Below, one piece after another: positions 1-5,300 of a stretch of DNA of 5,337 nucleotides. A program made the position numbers and the translations under genes. The DNA lies in the NCBI GenBank assembly GCA_023134955.1, contig JAGLUC010000103.1:1-5337 (forward strand). Reading direction: 5' to 3'. Origin of the DNA: Methylococcales bacterium. GTDB taxonomy: Bacteria; Pseudomonadota; Gammaproteobacteria; Methylococcales; Methylomonadaceae. The notes under the pieces are model-generated. The model saw only the letters and a list, made by a program, of their open reading frames with translations, did no database searches and had not been told where the DNA came from. Within the stretch, counting starts at the first letter, position 1; each line of letters opens with the position of its first letter.

Positions 1-17
1 ATAAATAGTAAAACTAA

Positions 18-191
18 GTTATGAAAGCTATTTTATGAAAAGTTGTAGATGCTAAAGGTGTCACTATGAAAGATACGAAAAGTTATTACGGCATCTTGCT
101 GGACGCTAACAATCGTAAACCAATATGTCGATTTCATTTTAATTATGCAGATCGAATAAAGGCTGTAATCAATGGGGGCGGACTTGATTGA
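18..191 (+). pseudogene. Remnant of a restriction-endonuclease-type protein, C-terminal part
   Basis: The frame reads VMKAIL, then a TGA stop at 36-38, then KVVDAKGVTMKDTKSYYG and onward to LLDANNRKPICRFHFN, followed directly by YADRIKAVI and a stop at 189-191. From memory, this resembles the C-terminal part of a widespread family annotated as restriction endonucleases or HsdR-N-terminal-like proteins, in which 'IVKAILRE', 'DTKSYxGILLDDNNRKPICRLHFN' and a terminal 'DDIYxYADxLKATV' occur in that order. Two lesions are visible. A TGA lies where the family usually has arginine (CGA to TGA would explain it). About 30 residues normally found between the HFN and YAD segments are absent, although the frame is kept. 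There is also a TAA at 15-17. A start at ATG 66 would give 41 residues, but no good Shine-Dalgarno sequence precedes it, so I read this as a relic and not a small gene. Family assignment is by recalled motif, not by search. Confidence 0.6.
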
Positions 192-542
192 AACTAATTT
201 TCTTTTGCCTCCAATTTAAAATATACTCTTTACGTTTAAGAATACCCCATTTTAGTATGTAGATTATTGTGATGGACTAGGCGTAAAGTGGCAGGAATAG
301 CAATGTATTTCAATGACTTACTCGGCAACTGCTCCATTACTCTACTACATGCCATCCATGGCATTAAACAATGTCCATCGCGATAACGATAAGATGTGTG
401 CTAGAATGAGGTGTTCTTGAGCGTGAAGAGTATATCAACCTGACTATTGGTAAAATGATTAAAACATAAGAAAGCTGACATGATTTTAATTTTCAATCGA
501 GTCTGACTCTATTGGTTGTCAACTATTAGGTTGATTTAACAG
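192..542. other. Gene-free stretch between the restriction relic and csp
   Basis: I see no intact gene on either strand across this stretch of about 350 bases. It holds a near-palindrome at 349-364, an 11 bp odd-centred palindrome GAGTCTGACTC at 499-509 and a small one, GTTGTCAAC, at 515-523. The last two lie upstream of csp and could be operator-like or chance. A frame at 410-469 reads GVLEREEYINLTIGKMIKT and stop. It looks protein-like but has no start codon and could be the tail of another decayed gene. With the relic at 18-191, the stretch looks like a graveyard of lost accessory genes. Confidence 0.4.
349..364. repeat. Short near-palindrome ATGCCATCCATGGCAT
   Basis: Seven bases on each side pair perfectly (ATGCCAT and ATGGCAT) around a 2-base centre. 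It is preceded by CTCGGCAACTGCTCC (321-335) and followed by an unremarkable AT-rich stretch. The pairing is seen directly. That it is a copy of a dispersed REP-like repeat is a guess, because only one copy is in the window. Confidence 0.3.
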
Positions 543-675
543 GATAATAAAATAAGAAGGCAAATATGCCTGCTAATAATATTGTTACGCGCACAATAAA
601 ATCAAAGATTTGTTTTTGTAATGGTGATAGCAAAAACAGAATTATATTTTTCACTATAAAAGTAAAGAGCACAAT
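543..675 (+). promoter_or_regulatory. AT-rich leader region of the cold shock gene
   Basis: The region before csp is AT-rich and contains two small hairpins: AGGCA (558-562) pairing with TGCCT (567-571) around a 4-base loop, and ATTGT (581-585) pairing with ACAAT (593-597) around TACGCGC. Long structured 5' leaders that change fold with temperature are known for the E. coli cspA family, so a regulatory leader is plausible. I could not place a convincing promoter. GATAAT at 543-548 is a possible -10 box, but TTGTCA at 516-521 is 21 bases away, too far for a normal -35. The ribosome binding site is weak (AAAGAG, 664-669, 6 bases before ATG). No clear match to the E. coli cold box was seen. Confidence 0.35.
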
Positions 676-882
676 ATGAGTAAAGGTACAGTAAAGTGGT
701 TTAATGCAGATAAAGGCTTCGGTTTTATTACTCCAGAAGATGGTAGTAAAGATCTGTTTGTTCATCATTCAGAAATTCAAGCGGGCGGCGAATACGCAAC
801 ACTGAATGATGGACAGGAAGTTGAGTTTGAAGTGGGTCAAGGTCAGAAAGGTCCTTGTGCAAACAAAGTTCAGGCTTTGTAA
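676..882 (+). CDS. csp: CspA-family cold shock protein
   Basis: A complete 68-residue single cold-shock domain protein, a five-stranded OB-fold that binds single-stranded RNA and DNA and acts in the cytoplasm as an RNA chaperone or transcription antiterminator. The N-terminus has the family signature KGTVKWFNADKGFGFITPEDG. RNP1 is KGFGFI at residues 13-18 and RNP2 is LFVHH at 27-31, so the aromatic nucleic-acid-binding surface (W8, F15, F17, F28, H30) is intact. Length matches the usual 65-75 residues. The tail reads KGPCANKV, with a cysteine at residue 61 where many homologues have KGPQAxNV. The start is fixed by MSKGTVKWF. The gene stands alone, with its own leader and a large hairpin 27 bases after the stop, and is convergent with the phosphatase gene. 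Whether it is cold-induced or constitutive cannot be read from sequence. Confidence 0.97.
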   Translation: MSKGTVKWFNADKGFGFITPEDGSKDLFVHHSEIQAGGEYATLNDGQEVEFEVGQGQKGPCANKVQAL

Positions 883-908
883 GCTGACGAGCATATAACA
901 AAAATCTC

Positions 909-966
909 ATGCTGAAAACGTGAGTTACAGCCTTGAAAAACAGGCCTCCACTCACGTTTTCAGTAT
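909..966. terminator. Large hairpin between convergent csp and phosphatase genes
   Basis: Positions 912-925 (CTGAAAACGTGAGT) pair perfectly with 950-963 over 14 bp. Adding a G-U wobble and two A-T pairs extends the stem to 909-925 with 950-966. The 24-base loop contains a smaller stem, GCCTTG with CAGGC, carrying one bulged T. No T tract follows on the plus strand, so it is not a textbook intrinsic terminator for csp. On the minus strand a run of five T (complement of 900-904) follows the stem after four bases, so it fits better as a terminator for transcripts arriving from the phosphatase side, and possibly as a two-way barrier. Confidence 0.6.
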
Positions 967-1024
967 AGCTTAGCATTATGTGTTTAGGAGGCTAAAATAA
1001 AGTTTATGGTTTATAAACATGTGG

Positions 1025-1128
1025 GGGGTCAGGTCTTTGAATTATGATAACAAGGCTGAAAAATGAATGTTTCTGAATTCTAGGGTATTCAGTTCTTTAT
1101 AAAAATCACAAATCAAAGACCTGACCCC
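1025..1128. mobile_element. Small element with 16 bp perfect terminal inverted repeats, probable RAYT-related MITE or relic
   Basis: GGGGTCAGGTCTTTGA at 1025-1040 is the exact reverse complement of 1113-1128. Pairing continues to 19 bp with one mismatch. The 72-base interior is AT-rich, has no coding capacity, and contains an inner hairpin, CTGAAT (1073-1078) with ATTCAG (1087-1092). From memory, ends of the GGGGTCAGGTCTTTGA type flank Y1 (IS200-like, REP-associated) transposase genes in many gammaproteobacteria, so this could be an internally deleted, non-autonomous copy. No clear target duplication is visible. The stretch 1129-1185 between it and the phosphatase stop contains only a short CTCCTG tandem and nothing else I can name. 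Confidence 0.6.
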
Positions 1129-1185
1129 TCCTGCTCCTGCGTTCATAGAAGTTACTCCAATCTAAGAGTTAAGAAAGTAAATTAT

Positions 1186-3108
1186 TTACGTTCGTTTGAA
1201 AACCATTAATGTCACATCATCTTTAAATGTCTCGCTTTGACAAAACTGTTTCAACTGATTGATTATTATTTCAATAATGATTTGTGGAGAATGGCTGGCA
1301 TGTTTATGAAGAATTTCACAAACGGGTTCTATACCAAAAAACTCGCCTTCAGGGTTTTCTGCTTCTGTTAGACCATCAGTATAGAGCAGAATCAAATCAC
1401 CTGTATTCATGGAAATAGATTTTTCTTCAAAACAGACATTTTTACGGACACCTAAAATCAAGCCTTCGGCATCTAATTCTTCACATTGCAGTTCAGCGTG
1501 TTTAAGTAATAATGGCGGTGGGTGACCAGCATTGGCAAAAGATAATTGCTTGCTGCCGGTATTGTATTGTAAATAGAATAAAGTAATGAAATAGTCAGCA
1601 GTATCCAGGTCTTGATAAAGGAAATTATTTAAAATATCCAGGGTATCAGCTGGTTTACCTGGCCAATTGGCTTGAGTGCGAATAGTACTGCGAGTTTCTA
1701 CCATGAATAATGCAGGACCAATAGAGTGACCAGAAACATCAGCCATGACAATATCCAGGTTTTCTTTGTCTCTAAAGAAATAATCGAAATAGTCACCACC
1801 TACCAGGTCGGCAGGTAAACAAAAGCCCTGGATTTCAAAATCATCGGTTTTGATTGCTTTAGAAGGAAATAGAGATGATTGTATACGTCGGGCGATATTA
1901 ATTTCGCTTCGTGTGTAGGCTAAATTAATCTGAGCCTGGCGAATTTCTTGTTCAGTTTGTTTTCTGCTTGTAATGTCGTGAATAAAACCACTAAAAATAA
2001 AGCTATTACCAAGTTTTAATGGGGAGATACTGAGTTCAACAGGAAATTCGCTTCCATCTCTTCGAACCGCTTTTTGCTCTAGTAATTTATTTAGAATAGG
2101 ACCTTCACCGTTACGTAGATATTGTTCCAGCCCTTGTCTATGTAAATTTTGGAAACGTTGCGGAATGATTAATTGTTCAAGATGTTGTCCAATGGCCTCT
2201 TGCTTTGACCAACCAAACATTTTTTCTGCATGATGGTTCCAGTCGATAATAATGCCATAGGCATCTATAATGACTATGGCATTCAGAGCACTTTCAATAA
2301 TTAAACGGGTGCGCTTTTCACTATCTATTAAGGCATCTTGAAAATGTTTTTGTGCGGTGATATCCCGATCTACACCACGCCATTTTATTAACTGTCCTTC
2401 AGTATTGAAGATAGGTAGTCCGGTTGATTCCGTTATAATCTGTTGACCATTTTTATGTTGATAATGATTGCATAAGGCATAAAAGGGTTTGTGCTCTGTT
2501 GAATTGATCTGTAAATCTGACTTGTCTTCTGCAGTTAAAAGTTCACTATAATGCTTGCCAATTAGTATCTCAGGACTCATGCCAAGAATAGTATTTACGG
2601 CAGTACTACTGTAAATATAATAACCACTCGGATCTTGCTCCCATAGCCACTCTCCAGCCATATCAGCCATTTGCCGGAAACGTTGTTCACTTTCCATTAA
2701 TTCACTTTCTACGTGTTTACGCTGGGTTATATCTTCTTCAACGGCTAAAAAGTTAGTGATTTTCCCCGATTCATCTTTAACTACACTAATGCATTCATGC
2801 GCCCAGTATATTTCACCATTTTTCTTTTTGTTCTTAAGTTCACCCTGCCATTCACCCGTTTCAAGCAGGCTTTGCCACATGTTTTTATATTGTTCCGCTG
2901 ATGTATTTCCAGCTTGTAATATTTTGGGATTATGGTCTATGAGTTCTTCAGCTGAATAACCAGTGAGTTCAATAAATTTAGGATTAACGTATTCTATGGC
3001 ACCTTTAGCATCAGTTATTACTACAGCGCTTGCACTTTGCTCAACCGCTGTCTGCATAATTGATAAATTTATGTTACTTTGTTGAGTTCCGTTGGCTTGG
3101 TTTTTCAT
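1186..3108 (-). CDS. Triple-PAS sensor with SpoIIE/RsbU-type PP2C protein phosphatase domain
   Basis: A 640-residue cytoplasmic signalling protein with no membrane segment. Three PAS domains come first: about 15-132 (VVITDAKGAIEYVNPKF, LTGYSAEEL), about 141-254, and about 264-382 (with RRDGSEFPVELSIS). Each ends in a typical 'DIT' linker. A helical linker follows (about 383-413, with ARRIQSSLFPS typical of RsbU-like proteins), then the phosphatase domain at about 425-640. The metal-binding acidic positions appear intact: D439 in GGDYFD, D457 in ADVSGH, D578 in YTDG, and D630/D631 in KDDVTL. NAGHPPP (525-531) is also present. The predicted reaction is Mn/Mg-dependent removal of phosphate from Ser/Thr of a partner, classically an anti-anti-sigma (STAS) protein, but none is encoded here. 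PAS1 carries HNPKILQAGNTS and EWQGELKNKKKNG, as in NifL-like redox PAS domains, so FAD or another cofactor is possible. It starts 18 bases after the reductase stop with only a poor ribosome binding site, suggesting an operon and translational coupling. Its physiological target is unknown. Confidence 0.93.
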   Translation of the reverse strand: MKNQANGTQQSNINLSIMQTAVEQSASAVVITDAKGAIEYVNPKFIELTGYSAEELIDHNPKILQAGNTSAEQYKNMWQSLLETGEWQGELKNKKKNGEIYWAHECISVVKDESGKITNFLAVEEDITQRKHVESELMESEQRFRQMADMAGEWLWEQDPSGYYIYSSTAVNTILGMSPEILIGKHYSELLTAEDKSDLQINSTEHKPFYALCNHYQHKNGQQIITESTGLPIFNTEGQLIKWRGVDRDITAQKHFQDALIDSEKRTRLIIESALNAIVIIDAYGIIIDWNHHAEKMFGWSKQEAIGQHLEQLIIPQRFQNLHRQGLEQYLRNGEGPILNKLLEQKAVRRDGSEFPVELSISPLKLGNSFIFSGFIHDITSRKQTEQEIRQAQINLAYTRSEINIARRIQSSLFPSKAIKTDDFEIQGFCLPADLVGGDYFDYFFRDKENLDIVMADVSGHSIGPALFMVETRSTIRTQANWPGKPADTLDILNNFLYQDLDTADYFITLFYLQYNTGSKQLSFANAGHPPPLLLKHAELQCEELDAEGLILGVRKNVCFEEKSISMNTGDLILLYTDGLTEAENPEGEFFGIEPVCEILHKHASHSPQIIIEIIINQLKQFCQSETFKDDVTLMVFKRT

Positions 3109-3126
3109 GGTTTGATGTTGTAAAAA

Positions 3127-4143
3127 TTAAAACAGATAAGGATGTGCCGCTTCAAAGTTATTAACTTTGGCTGAAGGACTAAATGGAGGTGCTTCCCACG
3201 GCTGTTTTTCCTGTTTGCTTAGGTAACTGGCTAACCATAGGGCTTGATGGCGAATCGGTTTTATAAATGCATAAAGTTTGCCATTGGGTAATTCAGCAAT
3301 ATCACCTAGAGCATAAATGTTTTTGTCATTAGTCAGTAGAAACTGGTTGGTTTTAATACCTCGTCCGGTTTCCAGTCCTGCGTTTATTGCTAATTCTGTA
3401 CGTGGTTTAAATCCACAACAAATAATAATACTATCGTATTCACTTTGATTGCTGTCAGTAATGATCTGTATTTTATTAGCCGCTTTTTTTAATCCTTTAA
3501 TGGCTTGATTTAAACGGATATCAACCCCTGAGGTTTGTAACACATTAAGTAAACTTTGTGAGTCTTGTTCTACTAACTGTCTTTCCATGAGTCTGTCCAT
3601 GGCATGAAAAATGGTGACGGGGTCATTGGTAAGAGCGAGGTCTGATGCTACTTCACAACCAATTAAACCACCACCAATGATTGCCCAATGAGGGCGTTCA
3701 TTTTTCAGTAACATGGATTGTCTGAATTTACGTAATTTTTTTAAATCGACCAGGTTGTTTAACAGGTAAAAGCAATCTTGATAAGGCAAGAAGGGTGGGG
3801 GAATAAATGCAGCAGACCCCATGGCAAGGATTAATATGTCATATTCCAGTGTTTCAATCTCATCAACCCCTTTTATATTGACAAGTTGTTTGCTGCGGTT
3901 AATGCCAGTGACTTCCACGCCACTGATGATGCAGATATTATTGTTTAATAAATCATTAAAGGGTTTGATTATGATGGATTGCTCTATATCATCATCACTG
4001 AAACCCTTGGAAAGCATTGGTCTGGAGTAATAACCGTCATTTTCTTTTGATAGCAAGGTGATTTTTGCATCAAGAGATAGTGCCCGAAACTTTTCTGCAA
4101 AGGTGATACCAGCAATACCTGAACCTATGATGATAATTTTCAT
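3127..4143 (-). CDS. FAD-dependent NAD(P)H oxidoreductase, rubredoxin-reductase-like (short form)
   Basis: A 338-residue flavoprotein of the two-dinucleotide-fold class. The N-terminal FAD-binding motif is GSGIAG at residues 7-12. The segment YYSRPMLSKGF (38-48) matches the 'YYxKPMLSNAF' region of rubredoxin-NAD reductases (AlkT, RubB) and NorW. The NAD(P)H-binding motif is GGGLIGCE at 157-164, and the second FAD contact motif is IYALGDIAEL at 276-285. The expected role is hydride transfer from NAD(P)H to FAD and on to a small one-electron carrier such as rubredoxin. No CxxC redox pair of the thioredoxin-reductase type is seen. Characterised rubredoxin reductases are about 380-390 residues. 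This one ends early with PSAKVNNFEAAHPYLF, so most of the small C-terminal domain is missing or replaced. I see no frameshift, so it may be a natural short subfamily. No rubredoxin gene is adjacent. The start has a good AAGGGG site 5 bases upstream. The phosphatase follows after 18 bases, implying co-transcription. Confidence 0.85.
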   Translation of the reverse strand: MKIIIIGSGIAGITFAEKFRALSLDAKITLLSKENDGYYSRPMLSKGFSDDDIEQSIIIKPFNDLLNNNICIISGVEVTGINRSKQLVNIKGVDEIETLEYDILILAMGSAAFIPPPFLPYQDCFYLLNNLVDLKKLRKFRQSMLLKNERPHWAIIGGGLIGCEVASDLALTNDPVTIFHAMDRLMERQLVEQDSQSLLNVLQTSGVDIRLNQAIKGLKKAANKIQIITDSNQSEYDSIIICCGFKPRTELAINAGLETGRGIKTNQFLLTNDKNIYALGDIAELPNGKLYAFIKPIRHQALWLASYLSKQEKQPWEAPPFSPSAKVNNFEAAHPYLF

Positions 4144-4148
4144 TTTAA

Positions 4149-4155
4149 CCCCTTT
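4149..4155 (-). promoter_or_regulatory. Ribosome binding site of the reductase
   Basis: On the minus strand AAAGGGG lies 5 bases before the ATG at 4143. It is the clearest purine-rich site near this start and supports it. The start also leaves the GxGxxG flavin motif at the usual distance from the N-terminus. Confidence 0.6.
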
Positions 4156-4179
4156 TCTTTTTGTTTTATGGCAGGTGCA

Positions 4180-4208
4180 ATTATAAATATGAATTGTATT
4201 ATTGTAGA
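4180..4208 (-). promoter_or_regulatory. Candidate sigma70 promoter of the reductase-phosphatase unit
   Basis: Reading the minus strand, TCTACA (4208-4203, four of six matches to TTGACA) is followed by a 17-base spacer and a perfect TATAAT (4185-4180), 36 bases before the reductase start codon. The -35 box overlaps the outer arm of the palindromic repeat at 4202-4265. Box quality and spacing are seen in the sequence. Activity is inferred. Confidence 0.45.
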
Positions 4209-4265
4209 GTGGACTTCAGTCCGCTAATTTTCAACATGAATTGCGGACTGAAGTCCGCTCTACAA
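4202..4265. repeat. Paired REP-like palindromes (BIME-like) with GCGGACTTCAGTCCGC core
   Basis: Bases 4202-4226 and 4241-4265 are inverted copies matching at 23 of 25 positions. The outer mismatch still pairs as G-U in one RNA orientation. Each arm is itself nearly palindromic: 4243-4258 folds as GCGGACT, a 2-base loop, then AGTCCGC, and the left arm does the same in a slightly degraded form. The arms flank a 14-base AT-rich spacer. The whole unit begins one base beyond the epimerase stop codon. Repeats with this core recur between genes in many proteobacteria in my recollection. No T run follows on either side, so it is a poor intrinsic terminator, but it could stabilise the 3' end of the epimerase mRNA. 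Confidence 0.75.
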
Positions 4266-4266
4266 A

Positions 4267-5178
4267 TTACCCCCTTTTTTGATTAAAAAGCACATCATCT
4301 AAAGCCTTGCTCAATGTTTTGAATTGAAACTTAAAACCTGTTTGTTCAATTCGTACAGGTATGGCGCGTTGACCATCTAATAGTAATTCTGCCATTTCAC
4401 CTAAAAGTATTTTTAAAGGCAAAGCCGGAATGGCGATAAATGCAGGTCTATTTAATGCCTGCCCTAATGTTTTACTAAATTCGATATTAGTCACGGGTTC
4501 AGGTGCTGTGGCATTAAAAACACCTTGTAAGGTGACAGATTCAAGTAGTTTTTCAATGATAGCAATATAATCAGTTCGGTGTATCCAAGACATCCATTGT
4601 TTACCATTACCTATTGGGCCGCCTAAGCCTAGTTTAAAAGGCAGCAGCATACGTTTAAGAAAGCCACCATCATTACCAATAACCAGCCCTGTTCTAATAA
4701 TACAGACTCTTACACCGGATTTCTTAGCTTCTAAAGCAACTGCTTCCCACTGAGCACACAATTGATGTGAAAAATTATCATGGGGGTGAGACTTTTCATT
4801 TAGTTTTCTCGAACCACTGTTGCCATAATAACCAACGGCTGAACCACTGATTAAAACCTCAGGTTTATGGTCTGCTTTTTTTATATAAGCAATAAGTTGT
4901 TTTGTGGTGTTAATTCGACTATCTAATAATTGTTGCTTTCTTATTTTACTCCAACGGGCATCTGTAATACCTTCGCCAGCAAGGTTTATGATAGCGTCAA
5001 ATGAATCTGATGCTGCTAGTTGCTCAATGCTTCTAATGGCGGTAACAGATTCTCCACAGAGACTAGGCACTTTCACTGGATTGCGGCTTAAGACGGTTAA
5101 TTGATGATTCTTACCCAGTAAAAAATGACATAATTCTTTACCTATAAAACCTGTTCCACCTGTCATTAAGATTTTCAT
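4267..5178 (-). CDS. SDR39U1/YfcH-type NAD(P)-dependent epimerase-like protein (TIGR01777 family)
   Basis: A complete 303-residue protein of the atypical short-chain dehydrogenase/reductase class, related to E. coli YfcH and human SDR39U1. The Rossmann dinucleotide motif TGGTGFIG is at residues 6-13, followed by SRNP (31-34) and NLAGEGI (65-71). Then come the family block SGSAVGYYG (111-119), a conserved QWE (143-145), RTGLVI (162-167), and the diagnostic LGGPIGNGKQWMSWIHRTD (185-203). The C-terminal DUF1731 region is intact (P251-L255, with GEMAELLLDGQR at 260-271 and the closing GFKF). Length equals the family norm of about 300. The natural substrate is not established for the family, so the exact reaction is unknown; NADP(H) binding is expected. 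The start is supported by AAGAGGT 5 bases upstream. It is separated from the reductase by 123 bases with a paired palindrome and a candidate promoter, so it may be only loosely coupled to that unit. Confidence 0.94.
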   Translation of the reverse strand: MKILMTGGTGFIGKELCHFLLGKNHQLTVLSRNPVKVPSLCGESVTAIRSIEQLAASDSFDAIINLAGEGITDARWSKIRKQQLLDSRINTTKQLIAYIKKADHKPEVLISGSAVGYYGNSGSRKLNEKSHPHDNFSHQLCAQWEAVALEAKKSGVRVCIIRTGLVIGNDGGFLKRMLLPFKLGLGGPIGNGKQWMSWIHRTDYIAIIEKLLESVTLQGVFNATAPEPVTNIEFSKTLGQALNRPAFIAIPALPLKILLGEMAELLLDGQRAIPVRIEQTGFKFQFKTLSKALDDVLFNQKRG

Positions 5179-5183
5179 TTCAT

Positions 5184-5190
5184 ACCTCTT
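5184..5190 (-). promoter_or_regulatory. Ribosome binding site of the epimerase-like gene
   Basis: Minus-strand AAGAGGT lies 5 bases upstream of the ATG at 5178 and fixes that start. Between them is a second ATG (5183-5181) in another frame, giving the two-codon reading frame ATG AAA TGA, which overlaps the real start codon. Confidence 0.6.
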
Positions 5191-5271
5191 GCCGAAGATT
5201 CAATAATTTAAATGAACTTTTTATGGAACAGTAGACTAAATAAGTAAGGATAATTTCAATTTTTTTGATTT

Positions 5272-5300
5272 ATTATATGAATTCAACAGTTATTAATCAT
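5272..5300 (-). promoter_or_regulatory. Possible promoter of the epimerase-like gene
   Basis: On the minus strand a perfect TATAAT (5277-5272) is preceded after 17 bases by ATGATT (5300-5295), only a fair -35 match. It would give a leader of roughly 90 bases. The -10 box touches the A of the possible plus-strand start codon at 5277, so the two cannot easily be used independently. Weak evidence. Confidence 0.25.

Noticed and set aside
526..976. Two minus-strand open frames over csp (526-768 and 728-976)
   Set aside because: They lie antisense to a certain cold shock gene and its leader and hairpin, have no family motifs, and are low-complexity shadows.
1009..1018. Perfect palindrome GTTTATAAAC
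   Set aside because: Ten AT-rich bases in an AT-rich region; expected by chance and not tied to a promoter I can defend.
1006..1047. Short frame MVYKHVGGQVFEL after an AGGAGG at 986-991
   Set aside because: The spacing to the ATG (14 bases) is too long, the product is 13 residues, and the frame runs into the inverted-repeat element.
1152..1172. Possible terminator stem TTACTC with GAGTTAA after the phosphatase stop
   Set aside because: Only four bases pair without a bulge, and there is no T run.
2756..2959. Plus-strand open frame of 67 codons
   Set aside because: It is antisense to PAS1 of the phosphatase, with a Phe/Ser-rich product and no motif or ribosome binding site.
3821..4030. Plus-strand open frame of 69 codons
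   Set aside because: It is antisense to the well-supported reductase N-terminal half and has no recognisable features.
4202..4265. CRISPR-like or attachment-site reading of the paired repeats
   Set aside because: There are only two copies, inverted and not direct, with no spacer array and no integrase nearby; a REP pair explains them better.
4904..5104. Plus-strand open frame of 66 codons
   Set aside because: It is antisense to the epimerase-like gene and is explained by that gene's codon structure.
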